DNA of 64,000 nt from Fulvivirga ligni (GCF_021389935.1 NZ_CP089979.1:5437001-5501000); one strand, 5' to 3'. Positions 1 through 12,346 are shown, counted from the first letter of the stretch. A program made the numbers and translations. The notes: generated from the sequence alone by a model not told the origin.

Positions 1-163
1 ATATAATTAAATCTGGTGTATCCTTATCAATTGACCTCATAAACTCTTCGCGGCCATCTATACATCTCAAAGAACAATTGATATTATTCTTTCTTAAAAC
101 CCTCTCCATTAAAAGGAAGTCATCCTTGCTATCCTCCACCACCAGAATATTCAAATCTTTCAT
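1..163 (-). CDS. Response regulator receiver-domain protein (5' part only)
   Basis: The reverse strand from 163 reads MKDLNILVVEDSKDD followed by FLLMERVLRKN and runs off the left edge of the window in frame (54 residues visible). The start LNILVVEDSKDD is the first beta strand plus the acidic pocket (E-D) of a CheY-like receiver domain, and the TPDLII segment near residue 50 is the strand that precedes the phospho-acceptor aspartate, which lies outside the window. The two-component role is family knowledge. Whether an output domain follows cannot be seen. Single-domain Rcp1-type regulators are common in this group. Confidence 0.8.
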   Translation of the reverse strand, partial: MKDLNILVVEDSKDDFLLMERVLRKNNINCSLRCIDGREEFMRSIDKDTPDLII

Positions 164-354
164 GGCTTTTTTATATCAATTTACAAAGCAATCCTCCTCA
201 TGTAAACCGGTATATCTACGTATTTTAACTGTAAACGTGGTAGTTAGCTTATTTGAGCAGTTTTTACAGCAACCTATGGTGAGATATTATGATCTGCTTC
301 TTCTTACAGATAGAATATTCTATTTAAGTTTAACGGAAATCTAACTAGCACCTA

Positions 355-1747
355 ATGCGTAAAATCTTATTCATCCTCTTTCTACTACCTCATCTCAATG
401 CGTCAGCTCAGAAGAAGCCTAACATTCTTCTGTTCATTGGCGATGATATGACTTGGCGAGACTGTTCTGTTTATGGAAATCCTGATGTGAACACACCTAA
501 CATTCAAAGGCTTGCTGATGCTGGAATGAGTTTCGATAACATGTTTACTGCTACAGCCATGTGCTCTCCCACCAGGCAGCAGATCCTGACTGGACTTTTT
601 CCGGCCAGAAGTGGAGCCTATCCTAATCACGCCAAGGTTTATGATGGAGTAAAGAGTTTGGGACATCATTTTAAAGCATTGGGTTATAATGTCGCCCTTA
701 TCGGCAAACAGCATTATGGACCAGCAGAATCATACCCAATTGATTATTTGGGTGGCCGCCAGCATGACGGTGGCAATGGCATAGATATTCATCTGGATAA
801 AATAAAGCCCGTCATCGAAGATGATAAACCATTTTTGCTAATCATAGCTCAGAATCAACCACATACACCCTGGACCAGAGGTAACAGAGCTCAATATAAT
901 CCAGAAAAACTCACCGTGCCTGACTACATTATAGATACCAAAGAAACCCGCGAAGCTCTGGTAAAATATTATGCTGAGATCACCTATGCAGATAGTTTAC
1001 TAGGCTACTGTCTGGACGCAGTAGAAAAAGTGGGGAAGCAAAAGAACACCATTGAAGTATTTACCAGCGAACAGGGTTATCAATTACCTTTTGGTAAATG
1101 GACTTGTTATGACTTAGGACTAAAAACCGGATTTATCATTTCCTGGCCAGGGAAAGTACCTGCCAAAAGCCGCAATAGTGCTTTCACCCAATATGTAGAT
1201 ATACTCCCCACCCTCTTGGATATGGTCGGTGCTGATCCTGAAAAAATTGATGTGGGCATTAAAGACAGCTATGGCAATACCGGCTTTGATGGCAAGAGCT
1301 TCTATGATGTGATTCAAAAAAAAGACAGATCACCACCGTGACTATGTCTTTGGCATACAAACTACAAGAGGGATATTTAACGGCTCAGACTCCTACCCTG
1401 TGAGATCGATAAGAACAGAAAAATACAAATACATTCAGAATTATAGTTTTGATTCTGAGTTTAGCAACATTCCTATTGCCAATGAGAATAGCCTCTATAA
1501 TCAATGGCTAAGGGACAGCACCCTATCTGAAGATACACATGCCTGGTTAGAAAAATATAAGACAAGGCCTTTCGAAGAGCTCTATAACCTGGAAAATGAT
1601 CCCTTCGAGCAACACAACCTGGCTGAGGACGAAACCTATAAAACAACCATTCAAGACCTCCGTCAAAAACTAGAATCCTGGATGATCCAGCAAGGTGATT
1701 TAGGAGTGGCTACTGAAATGAAGGCCAGAGAAAGGATGACACATTGA
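355..1747 (+). pseudogene. Sulfatase (arylsulfatase family), frameshifted in an A8 run
   Basis: Secreted S1-type sulfatase, predicted to hydrolyse sulfate esters, probably of sulfated polysaccharides. A signal peptide (MRKILFILFLLPHLNASAQ) is followed by PNILLFIGDDMTW, which carries metal-binding aspartates, and by the formylglycine signature C70-S-P-T-R. The frame starting at 355 stops at 1341. The family's C-terminal part (HHRDYVFGIQTTRGIFNGSD, then the PVRSIRTEKYKYIQN region) continues in the +1 frame to 1747. The switch lies at the c-A8-g run (1313-1323). Removing one A gives one continuous protein of about 463 residues, the usual length. It could be a pseudogene, a base-calling error or a slippage-expressed gene. 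The beta-galactosidase gene next door, on the other strand, suits a glycan-degrading setting. Confidence 0.85.
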
Positions 1748-1771
1748 TATTTGGTATACCTTAAATTAAAT

Positions 1772-1811
1772 TCAGTCATTCCGGCCGTAGCGCAGCGAAG
1801 AGCCGGAACCG
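1772..1811. repeat. Imperfect GC-rich inverted repeat between convergent genes
   Basis: CATTCCGGCCGTAGCGCAGCG is followed by AAGAGCCGGAAC, an imperfect hairpin in the gap between the sulfatase and the convergent beta-galactosidase gene. It shares the CATTCCGG core with the long hairpin at 9461-9576, so both probably belong to one dispersed family. It may work as a bidirectional terminator. Confidence 0.45.
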
Positions 1812-1824
1812 CCGCACCTAAAGC

Positions 1825-1861
1825 CCCCTTCTCCTTGAGGAGAAGGGCCGGGGATGAGGTG
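1825..1861 (-). repeat. Dispersed repeat R1 (palindromic core only), reverse copy
   Basis: Reverse copy of the element whose core is the perfect palindrome CCTTCTCC-TTGA-GGAGAAGG followed by GCCGGGGATGAGGTG. Forward copies with a longer tail lie at 27677, 29553, 31405 and 33629. All sit between genes. Confidence 0.85.
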
Positions 1862-1897
1862 AAAAACACCAGTTCGTATCCCCACAAACACACCATA

Positions 1898-5453
<3,556 letters not shown>

Positions 5454-5571
5454 TCCGTTTTCTTTATAATTTTATTAAGCGTAAGCAAAGAGGGCAGCTC
5501 CTTCTTCAGCTCAGCCATAAGGCACTGCACCAGGGAATCATATTGATCAGAATACATAGGCTTATCATTTT

Positions 5572-5594
5572 TTATTTAGAATAATTCTAAATAA
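5572..5594. promoter_or_regulatory. 23-bp palindromic operator (metalloregulator-like)
   Basis: TTATTTAGAAT-A-ATTCTAAATAA: perfect 11-base arms around one central base. It lies immediately upstream (minus strand) of the ATG at 5557. Shape and length fit a dimeric DtxR/MntR- or Fur-type regulator site; which regulator binds is inference. The downstream CxxC protein makes iron control plausible. Confidence 0.6.
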
Positions 5595-5876
5595 TGTAAA
5601 GATGTGTTTGATTATCCTTTGAGACAATCGCTAGTAGTAGGTATTTTGTGTGGTTAATGGTAGTGATGAACGTGCTGAAGTTCGTTGATGATAACACACA
5701 ACGAAGGCGAGGTGAGCAGTTTCGCAAGGCAAATAATCAAGAGGTTAGGACAGAATACCTTCTCATCCTACTGTCACTTCGAACGCTAGTGAGAAGTCTA
5801 TTCAATTGGAAGTTGCTGACCGGACATTTCCTACAAAATACATAGATCTCTCCTGACGTACCAATGACGTAATAAA

Positions 5877-7196
5877 CTAAATAGGTATTTGTTCAAGCTC
5901 ATAACCTAATTCTTTAGCTGTTTTTATTAGCCACTTTTCTCTATGAAGCTGCATTTTTTCTTCATATGCTTTGATCCCTTTTTCTGTGTAGTCAAGACCT
6001 TTTACCATAAGCCGCCAGTAGAGTACTGCCAGTTTTCGTGCTGTGGCTTTAGTCGCTATTCCAGGACCTCTTTTGCTTTTTAATCTGCGCCCAAAAGCAC
6101 CTAGTGCTATCTTTTTGCTTTCAATTAAACTTTGGGCAAGTTGCCTAAATATTTGTCCAGCCTTCGGCCTGTACTTTCGGTTTCTGGTTTTGTTTTTCTT
6201 GCCGGACTGGTGTTGACCTGGAGATAACCCTAGCCATGAAGTGAAATGTTTCTCGCTTGGCCAATTATAAAGTTTCAGACCTATTTCCGAATACAATTGT
6301 AGCCAGGTATAATCGGTAATACCCGGCAAACACGTAGCATCTTTGCCTGAAAAAATTTTAAGTAGGTGTCCTCCTAAGTGGTCAATATCAGGCTTATTAT
6401 GCCTAACTGGTTTTCGGTCTTTAACAGACTCTATTTCATTTTTGCTTTGCATATCTGAATCGTAGTTATTGACCCGTTTCATAACTTCCTCTAGTTTATG
6501 GTCACATGCCTGTATTTGTTGCTTATAAAATTTATAACCGCTGTATGCCTGTTCCAAAGCAAACAACCCAGCCTCGGTATAATAGCCTGAAAGCGCCTTG
6601 AGGACTTGAGATGCCTTTTTTTCTCTAATACTGCTATGGCACAAGGATAAGAGCTTTTGGGCATCACGTTCTCCTGACAGGATGGCTTCTATGATTGCCA
6701 GACCACTGGCTCCATGTACCTGACTGAGCACCTCTTTGAGTCGAATATTCATCTCAATTAGTGACTTTTGCATATGATTTACATGCATAGAGGCTGTTCT
6801 CAGATGATCTTCTCTCAAGCGCTGGTAAGCACGAACTTCCTTTACTTGAGCATCGGGAACAAAACAGCGATTCAACAAACCATGACTATGGAGTTGCTGA
6901 ATCCATTGACAGTCCTTTACATCAGTCTTTCGACCTGGTACTTGTCTAGTCTGGCGCCCATCTACTAACCAGACATCTAAACCTGCTGATTCAAGGATCT
7001 CATAAAGGATGATCCAGTAAACACCTGTAGCTTCCATAGCCACTGTCTCGATCCCCTCTGATAATAAATAGGAAGATGCCTCTCGAAAACTTTCAGTGAA
7101 GGTCTCAAAAACTCGAACATCCTTGTTTTCTAAGGACACAAAAATGTGCTTGGCACCTATATCTATGCCTGCAGCATTTGCTCTCATCTTTTTCAT
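5877..7196 (-). CDS. IS110-family transposase (DEDD recombinase), copy 1
   Basis: RNA-guided DEDD recombinase of the IS110 family, 439 residues. The N-terminal RuvC-like domain shows the acidic set: GIDIGAKH (Asp12-14 region), AMEATGVYW (Glu), and VPGRKTDVKD (two Asp). The C-terminal Transposase_20 domain shows LPGITDYTWLQLYSEIG and FTSWLGLSPGQHQSG, whose serine is the catalytic Ser in this family. The middle is coiled coil. It is intact and differs from copy 2 at only two residues I can see (Y/F in LEQA-SGYK and K/E in IGL-LYN). The wording of the PGRKTDVKD/HGLL region leans towards the IS1111 subgroup; not certain. Confidence 0.95.
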   Translation of the reverse strand: MKKMRANAAGIDIGAKHIFVSLENKDVRVFETFTESFREASSYLLSEGIETVAMEATGVYWIILYEILESAGLDVWLVDGRQTRQVPGRKTDVKDCQWIQQLHSHGLLNRCFVPDAQVKEVRAYQRLREDHLRTASMHVNHMQKSLIEMNIRLKEVLSQVHGASGLAIIEAILSGERDAQKLLSLCHSSIREKKASQVLKALSGYYTEAGLFALEQAYSGYKFYKQQIQACDHKLEEVMKRVNNYDSDMQSKNEIESVKDRKPVRHNKPDIDHLGGHLLKIFSGKDATCLPGITDYTWLQLYSEIGLKLYNWPSEKHFTSWLGLSPGQHQSGKKNKTRNRKYRPKAGQIFRQLAQSLIESKKIALGAFGRRLKSKRGPGIATKATARKLAVLYWRLMVKGLDYTEKGIKAYEEKMQLHREKWLIKTAKELGYELEQIPI

Positions 7197-7479
7197 GACT
7201 AAAATATTTTAAAAGATAAACAAAGACCTGTAGGATGAAATATTGTACACGACAGACTACCAATCGGACATTCCTAAACAAGGAAGTACCATACTTTGTG
7301 ACTCCTTTCTATCCAACCATGCTCGAGGACAGGCAAATTGCACTATACGAGGTACGGCTATGTTGTACAGGCCACTTCTATCTTAACGTCATTTCGTTTT
7401 GTGCGGTTGGGTACCAAATGTTCGGTCTCGAGATGACTTTGTTGTAATATATTTTTAGCAGCTTATTGGAATATTTATT
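7197..7479 (-). other. IS110 non-coding 5' end, candidate bridge-RNA region (copy 1)
   Basis: About 280 bases upstream of the transposase start with no convincing protein gene. IS110-family elements encode a structured bridge RNA in one non-coding end: the end 5' of the gene in the IS110 subgroup, the 3' end in IS1111. This stretch is conserved in copy 2 (9007-9289). Which end is used here cannot be told by eye; 5680-5876 is the alternative. Confidence 0.4.
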
Positions 7480-7686
7480 CAGCCTGTAGTTTCGTTGGTA
7501 ATAACACACAACGAAGGCGAGCTGGGCAGTTTCGCCAAGCAAATAATCAAGAGGTTAGGACAGAATACCTTCTAATCCCACTGTCACTTCGAACGCTAGT
7601 GAGAAGTCCATTCAATTGGAAGTTGCTGACCGGACATTTCCTACAAAATACATAGATCTCTCCTGACGTACCAATGACGTAATAAA

Positions 7687-9006
7687 CTAAATAGGTATTT
7701 GTTCAAGCTCATAACCTAATTCTTTAGCTGTTTTTATTAGCCACTTTTCTCTATGAAGCTGCATTTTTTCTTCATATGCTTTGATCCCTTTTTCTGTGTA
7801 GTCAAGACCTTTTACCATAAGCCGCCAGTAGAGTACTGCCAGTTTTCGTGCTGTGGCTTTAGTCGCTATTCCAGGACCTCTTTTGCTTTTTAATCTGCGC
7901 CCAAAAGCACCTAGTGCTATCTTTTTGCTTTCAATTAAACTTTGGGCAAGTTGCCTAAATATTTGTCCAGCCTTCGGCCTGTACTTTCTGTTTCTGGTTT
8001 TGTTTTTCTTGCCGGACTGGTGTTGACCTGGAGATAACCCTAGCCATGAAGTGAAATGTTTCTCGCTTGGCCAATTATAAAGTTCCAGACCTATTTCCGA
8101 ATACAATTGTAGCCAGGTATAATCGGTAATGCCCGGCAAACACGTAGCATCTTTGCCTGAAAAAATTTTGAGTAGGTGTCCTCCTAAGTGGTCAATATCA
8201 GGCTTATTATGCCTAACTGGTTTTCGGTCTTTAACAGACTCTATTTCATTTTTGCTTTGCATATCTGAATCGTAATTATTGACCCGTTTCATAACTTCCT
8301 CTAGTTTATGGTCACATGCCTGTATTTGTTGCTTATAAAATTTATAACCGCTGAATGCCTGTTCCAAAGCAAACAACCCAGCCTCGGTATAATAGCCTGA
8401 AAGCGCCTTGAGGACTTGAGATGCCTTTTTTTCTCTAATACTGCTATGGCACAGGGATAAGAGCTTTTGGGCATCACGTTCTCCTGACAGGATAGCTTCT
8501 ATGATTGCCAGACCACTGGCTCCATGTACCTGACTGAGCACCTCTTTGAGTCGAATATTCATCTCAATTAGTGACTTTTGCATATGATTTACATGCATAG
8601 AGGCTGTTCTCAGATGATCTTCTCTCAAGCGCTGGTAAGCACGAACTTCCTTTACTTGAGCATCGGGAACAAAACAGCGATTCAACAAACCATGACTATG
8701 GAGTTGCTGAATCCATTGACAGTCCTTTACATCAGTCTTTCGACCTGGTACTTGTCTAGTCTGGCGCCCATCTACTAACCAGACATCTAAACCTGCTGAT
8801 TCAAGGATCTCATAAAGGATGATCCAGTAAACACCTGTAGCTTCCATAGCCACTGTCTCGATCCCCTCTGATAATAAATAGGAAGATGCCTCTCGAAAAC
8901 TTTCAGTGAAGGTCTCAAAAACTCGAACATCCTTGTTTTCTAAGGACACAAAAATGTGCTTGGCACCTATATCTATGCCTGCAGCATTTGCTCTCATCTT
9001 TTTCAT
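7687..9006 (-). CDS. IS110-family transposase (DEDD recombinase), copy 2
   Basis: Same 439-residue protein as the 5877-7196 gene with the two substitutions noted there and a handful of silent changes, so the duplication is recent but not brand new. All DEDD and C-terminal serine motifs are present, so both copies look active. Confidence 0.95.
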   Translation of the reverse strand: MKKMRANAAGIDIGAKHIFVSLENKDVRVFETFTESFREASSYLLSEGIETVAMEATGVYWIILYEILESAGLDVWLVDGRQTRQVPGRKTDVKDCQWIQQLHSHGLLNRCFVPDAQVKEVRAYQRLREDHLRTASMHVNHMQKSLIEMNIRLKEVLSQVHGASGLAIIEAILSGERDAQKLLSLCHSSIREKKASQVLKALSGYYTEAGLFALEQAFSGYKFYKQQIQACDHKLEEVMKRVNNYDSDMQSKNEIESVKDRKPVRHNKPDIDHLGGHLLKIFSGKDATCLPGITDYTWLQLYSEIGLELYNWPSEKHFTSWLGLSPGQHQSGKKNKTRNRKYRPKAGQIFRQLAQSLIESKKIALGAFGRRLKSKRGPGIATKATARKLAVLYWRLMVKGLDYTEKGIKAYEEKMQLHREKWLIKTAKELGYELEQIPI

Positions 9007-9289
9007 GACTAAAATATTTTAAAAGATAAACAAAGACCTGTAGGATGAAATATTGTACACGACAGACTACCAATCGGACATTCCTAAACAAGGAAGTACC
9101 ATACTTTGTGACTCCTTTCTATCCAACCATGCTCGAGGACAGGCAAATTGCACTATACGAGGTACGGCTATATTGTACAGGCCACTTCTATCTTAACGTC
9201 ATTTCGTTTTGTGCGGTTGGGTACCAAATGTTCGGTCTCGAGATGACTTTGCTGTAATGTATTTTTAGCTGCTTATTGGAATACTTATT
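9007..9289 (-). other. IS110 non-coding 5' end, candidate bridge-RNA region (copy 2)
   Basis: Counterpart of 7197-7479 with a few base changes (for example TATTGTACAGG for TGTTGTACAGG). Differences inside guide loops would predict different target or donor preference, so the pair is useful for mapping the RNA. Confidence 0.4.
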
Positions 9290-9365
9290 AAAGGAGTGCA
9301 CTGGCATTACAAATGCCAAGCTCTACAAATCCTCGTTGAAAACAAGGATTAGGTTTGGGGTATGG

Positions 9366-9430
9366 ATACAGCCTGTAATTTCGTAGATGAAGACACCTAC
9401 GGAGGCAAAGAGTAGTCAAGAGGTTATGAA
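9366..9430 (+). repeat. Dispersed IS-target-like repeat, degenerate copy
   Basis: CAGCCTGTAATTTCGTAGATG with a later TCAAGAGGTTATGAACAG matches, with changes, the sequence at the left flank of IS copy 2 (CAGCCTGTAGTTTCGTTGG). It is a pre-existing intergenic repeat, not part of the IS. Confidence 0.55.
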
Positions 9431-9460
9431 CAGTGCCCACAGCGCCAGACTTAACCAAAG

Positions 9461-9576
9461 CGTCATTCCGGAATTCAGTAGCGATAGCGGAGGAATATTC
9501 AGAATCTTACTGTTAGGTTTCCAAGGACTGAACTGCAAGATTCCGGCTGTCCGCTATCGCTGCGGCCGGAATGACG
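9461..9576. repeat. Long inverted repeat (116-bp hairpin element)
   Basis: The left arm CGTCATTCCGG then GTAGCGATAGCGG pairs with CCGCTATCGCTGC then CCGGAATGACG on the right. The arms are about 26 bases with a small bulge, and the internal loop is about 60 bases. It is non-coding, lies between the IS pair and the DUF808 gene, and its outer sequence recurs near 1772. It looks like a dispersed structured repeat or small non-autonomous element. Confidence 0.7.
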
Positions 9577-9605
9577 TTTTTGCATGGGGTTATTTGAGCT
9601 TTTCA

Positions 9606-9650
9606 AGCCTGTAGTTTCGTTGCTGATAACACACAACGAAGGCGAGGTGA
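9606..9650 (+). repeat. Palindromic repeat, uninterrupted copy of the IS flank
   Basis: GCCTGTAGTTTCGTTGCTG then ATAACACACAACGAAGGCGAGG. TTCGTTG and CAACGAA form a stem. Near-identical sequence flanks IS copies 1 and 2 on the left. It is followed directly by a reverse R1 palindrome. Confidence 0.65.
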
Positions 9651-9651
9651 A

Positions 9652-9687
9652 CCCTTCTCCTTGAGGAGAAGAACCAGAGATGAGGTG
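9652..9687 (-). repeat. Dispersed repeat R1, reverse short copy
   Basis: CCCTTCTCC-TTGA-GGAGAAG followed by AACCAGAGATGAGGTG, a slightly degenerate reverse copy ending at the stop of the DUF808 gene. Possible terminator for that gene. Confidence 0.7.
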
Positions 9688-9688
9688 A

Positions 9689-10567
9689 TCATCCTTTAAC
9701 TGCTTTCCAAATCTTCTTACCCAGCATTACCACCACCAAAACTACCGCTCCGATGATAAGGCCGGCTAGTAATTCAAAGAGAATGGCAGGTATATGGATA
9801 GTTTCTTCCAGATGATGAACAAATGGCAGGTAATGAACGAATATGCCACCAGAAACCAGTAACAGAGCTATTGTTCCTATTACTGCCAAGCCTTTTACAA
9901 CTTTGGGTAAAGCAGCCACTAAAAAGCGGCCAATTTTATCTGAGAAGGAATCATCGCGCTCATTCAGGTTGATGAGTTTAAAACCGAACTCATCCATTCT
10001 TACAATCAAGGCTACGATGCCATAAACGCCAATGGTAGCCAGCAGCGCTATCACTGAAACTACAGGAATTTGAATTTGCAATGGTTCTCCTGTAACCTCT
10101 CCTAAAGCAATAATGACAATCTCGACCGATAGTATAAAATCAGTAATAATAGCTGATCTTACTTTTTCTTTTTCTAATGCAAGTATCTCTTCCTCAGTAA
10201 GATTATCCACTTTTGGAGCATCTTCATGGGCATGAGGTACAAAAAATTCGTATATCTTTTCAACTCCCTCATAGGCTAGGTAAAGTCCTCCAATTACCAA
10301 AATGACAATGATCACCGAAGGTAGAAAAGCACTGAGTAGAAAAGCTATGGGCAGTATTATTAGTTTGTTTAAGAGAGAGCCTTTGGTAATAGCCCATAAT
10401 ACAGGCAGCTCCCTATCAGACATAAATCCAGAGGCTTTTTCTGCATTTACTGCCAGGTCATCGCCCAAAATTCCTGCGGTTTTCTTTCCCGCAATTTTGC
10501 TCATGGCCGCTACATCGTCCATAAGAGAGGCAACATCATCTAAGAGTGCAAAAAAACCTGAAGCCAT
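9689..10567 (-). CDS. DUF808 (YedI-type) inner-membrane protein
   Basis: The N-terminus MASGFFALLDDVASLMDDVA and the following KKTAGILGDDLAVNAEKASG region are hallmarks of the DUF808/YedI family. Membrane segments are visible at about 62-98, 138-158, 165-190, 220-245 and 262-285. The 292-residue length is usual for the family. An acidic insert with histidines (VPHAHEDAPKVDNLTEEE) lies near residue 112. The function is unknown even in E. coli. Single gene, no operon partner. Confidence 0.9.
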   Translation of the reverse strand: MASGFFALLDDVASLMDDVAAMSKIAGKKTAGILGDDLAVNAEKASGFMSDRELPVLWAITKGSLLNKLIILPIAFLLSAFLPSVIIVILVIGGLYLAYEGVEKIYEFFVPHAHEDAPKVDNLTEEEILALEKEKVRSAIITDFILSVEIVIIALGEVTGEPLQIQIPVVSVIALLATIGVYGIVALIVRMDEFGFKLINLNERDDSFSDKIGRFLVAALPKVVKGLAVIGTIALLLVSGGIFVHYLPFVHHLEETIHIPAILFELLAGLIIGAVVLVVVMLGKKIWKAVKG

Positions 10568-10785
10568 ATTATTTGATTAGTTAGAGCTCGCAAAGTAAAT
10601 AATTTTAAGGTTAAATATTAAACCAACCAGTCTTGGAAGAAATTATACACTACTTCTTTATTCCTGTTTAGCTTTTAATACCTAAGCCATTACATCAACT
10701 TCACATTTAAAAAATGGTTTAAACATTTTCATTTTCTCTATATTGCCCCTTCGATAACTAGCTTTAAACTTAAGCAATAGAACTC

Positions 10786-11028
10786 TTGACATTTTCCTAC
10801 TGGGTAGTTGATGATAAGCCTTTTCCACAGTTGATAGTAATTGGCCTCGGCCGAATAATAGTTGCGAACATTCCTAAAAAAAAATTTGGGCAATTCAAAG
10901 CTGATTTAAAACAAAATCAGTTGCCAGAAAAACTGTATGGTAGACCTATAAAATCGATTGAATATGTAGATCAATTTCAGGACAGTCCAAAAATCCGAAT
11001 CAAATTAGTAGTGGTGAAGAACTCTTGA
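10786..11028 (+). CDS. Small hypothetical protein, 80 residues
   Basis: Not recognised. It reads PQLIVIGLGRIIVANIPKKK and then IKSIEYVDQFQDSPKIRIKL, alternating strands that could be a small beta-rich domain such as a PH-like fold. The only in-frame start is TTG 10786, so the start is uncertain. It ends in a 4-base overlap (TTGA) with the next gene, which suggests translational coupling. Moderate chance that this is real, as the composition is protein-like. Confidence 0.45.
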   Translation: MTFSYWVVDDKPFPQLIVIGLGRIIVANIPKKKFGQFKADLKQNQLPEKLYGRPIKSIEYVDQFQDSPKIRIKLVVVKNS

Positions 11029-11378
11029 ATTTTGCGGACCGTCAGGGTGAAAAGTTCGTTCAGGATCTTTGTGTCATACTGAAAAACAACTACACCAAAA
11101 CCTTAACGCTCAATCATACGAGAAGGGAAGTTTTTCAATTTATCAAGGAAGTCATTCTCATTATCATCATATTCTATTCTTTATTTTGGGTCGCAAATTC
11201 TGTTAGCTCTACAAGCACGTCTCCTTTTATCTCATCCTTATACTATAATTTTTTTAGATACATAGGATCAAGAGGTATGTATATTATTGCCTGTGCTGTA
11301 ATAGGGTTTATCACCTATAAATTTATTTTAAATCTGACACTCTATTCTAAAATCACCAGAACGAGGTTCAAAAAGTGA
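11025..11378 (+). CDS. Small membrane protein, 117 residues
   Basis: Not recognised. A polar N-terminus (DRQGEKFVQDLCVILKNNYT) is followed by two membrane segments, EVILIIIIFYSLFWVANSV (about 44-62) and GMYIIACAVIGFITYKFIL (about 84-103), and a basic tail (ITRTRFKK). It starts with TTG overlapping the stop of the upstream small gene, so the two probably form a pair. Confidence 0.5.
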   Translation: MNFADRQGEKFVQDLCVILKNNYTKTLTLNHTRREVFQFIKEVILIIIIFYSLFWVANSVSSTSTSPFISSLYYNFFRYIGSRGMYIIACAVIGFITYKFILNLTLYSKITRTRFKK

Positions 11379-11440
11379 TACTCTGGCATGATTTGTTAAA
11401 CACCTTCCCCTCCTCATTTGTATTATCATAAAGACACGCT

Positions 11441-12346
11441 ATGGAAAAGTTTGATCTGGAAAAGATACCGTCTCATGAGGGTGAAGTAGCTATTGTAACT
11501 GGTGCCAATGCTGGGTTAGGCTATGAAACAGCGCTACAGCTGGCACGGAAAGATTTCGAAGTAATACTTGCCTGCAGGGATCAAAAAAAAGCGACAAAAG
11601 CCAGATCTAAAATACTTAAAGCTTACCCGAAAGGTAAATTGCATATCATGACGCTGGATTTAGGTTCATTTAAGTCCATAAAGACATTTGCTGACAAGTT
11701 TATATCTAACTATAATCAATTACAGCTACTGGTGAATAACGCAGGGCTTATGATGCCCCCTTATCAAACCACTGATGATGGTTTCGAAAGCCAGTTTGGC
11801 ATTAATTACCTCGGGCATTTTCTACTTACTGGCTTGCTCATGCCAGTGCTGCTTACAACATCTGGTGCAAGGGTGATATCTCTCAGCAGCATGGCTCACA
11901 AATGGACTGACTTTGACTTTGAAAAATATAATGCTCAAAAAGAATACAGCAAAACCAAAGCTTATGGCATGAGTAAACTGGCCTGTCTCATGTTTGCTTA
12001 TGAGTTAGATAGAAGACTTCATAACACTTCAGTAAAATCATTGGCTGCTCATCCCGGAGTTTCATTGACGAGTATAGCCAGGCACATTCCAGCTCCGGTA
12101 ATGATACCAGTAAAGCTTATTGCACCTATTTTCTTCCAGCCGCCTAAAAAAGCAGCTTTGCCCATCTTAAGAGCCGCTCTTGATCCCAAAGCACAGAGTG
12201 GAGAATATTACGGTCCGGATGGTTTCATGCAGTATAAAGGAAATCCCGTGAAAGTAGATTCCAATGACTATTCTAAGGATAAAAGCCATGCAAAAGAGCT
12301 ATGGCGCCTTTCTCAGGAGCTGGTGAATCTCAAATACTTAGACTAA
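11441..12346 (+). CDS. SDR-family oxidoreductase (retinol-dehydrogenase-like)
   Basis: Short-chain dehydrogenase, 301 residues. NAD(P)-binding motif TGANAGLG at residues 20-27, NNAG motif in LLVNNAGLM, catalytic Ser in VISLSSMAHK and YxxxK in YGMSKLA. The length and the PPYQTTDDGFESQFGINYLG wording match the RDH/WWOX-like SDRs rather than FabG. The substrate cannot be told. Single gene, ATG start. Confidence 0.88.
   Translation: MEKFDLEKIPSHEGEVAIVTGANAGLGYETALQLARKDFEVILACRDQKKATKARSKILKAYPKGKLHIMTLDLGSFKSIKTFADKFISNYNQLQLLVNNAGLMMPPYQTTDDGFESQFGINYLGHFLLTGLLMPVLLTTSGARVISLSSMAHKWTDFDFEKYNAQKEYSKTKAYGMSKLACLMFAYELDRRLHNTSVKSLAAHPGVSLTSIARHIPAPVMIPVKLIAPIFFQPPKKAALPILRAALDPKAQSGEYYGPDGFMQYKGNPVKVDSNDYSKDKSHAKELWRLSQELVNLKYLD

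Larger units (their letters stand above)
5680..7479 (-). mobile_element. IS110-family insertion sequence, copy 1
   Basis: Approximate limits come from comparison with copy 2, which is shifted by 1,810 bp. The two copies agree from about 5680/7490 to about 7479/9289. It holds one transposase gene (5877-7196, minus), about 280 bases of non-coding DNA upstream of it and about 200 downstream. No terminal inverted repeats were seen, as is usual for this family. The outermost 100 bases on the left resemble a dispersed host repeat (GTTCGTTGATGATAACACAC), so the true element may start further inside. Confidence 0.8.
7490..9289 (-). mobile_element. IS110-family insertion sequence, copy 2
   Basis: Second copy, same orientation, starting about 10 bases after the end of copy 1. 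The left flank again contains the palindromic host repeat (TTTCGTTGGTAATAACACAC followed by AACGAAGG), so either each copy landed in the same kind of repeat or a unit including the flank was duplicated. The right end abuts unrelated sequence (AAAGGAGTGCACTGGC). Confidence 0.8.

Noticed and set aside
78-344. Plus-strand 88-residue frame at the left edge
   Set aside because: It lies antisense to the response-regulator start and reads like non-coding AT-rich sequence.
7235-7447. Small plus-strand frame inside the IS110 non-coding end
   Set aside because: It is conserved in copy 2 only because the whole element is; there is no start context, and the region is better explained as a bridge-RNA or end sequence.
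9387-9614. Open reading frame over the long hairpin
   Set aside because: It consists of repeat sequence on both arms and has no protein-like composition.
10786-11378. The two small genes as one frameshifted gene
   Set aside because: The TTGA overlap looks like translational coupling, and the first part is soluble while the second is membrane-bound, so no single family joins them that I can recognise.
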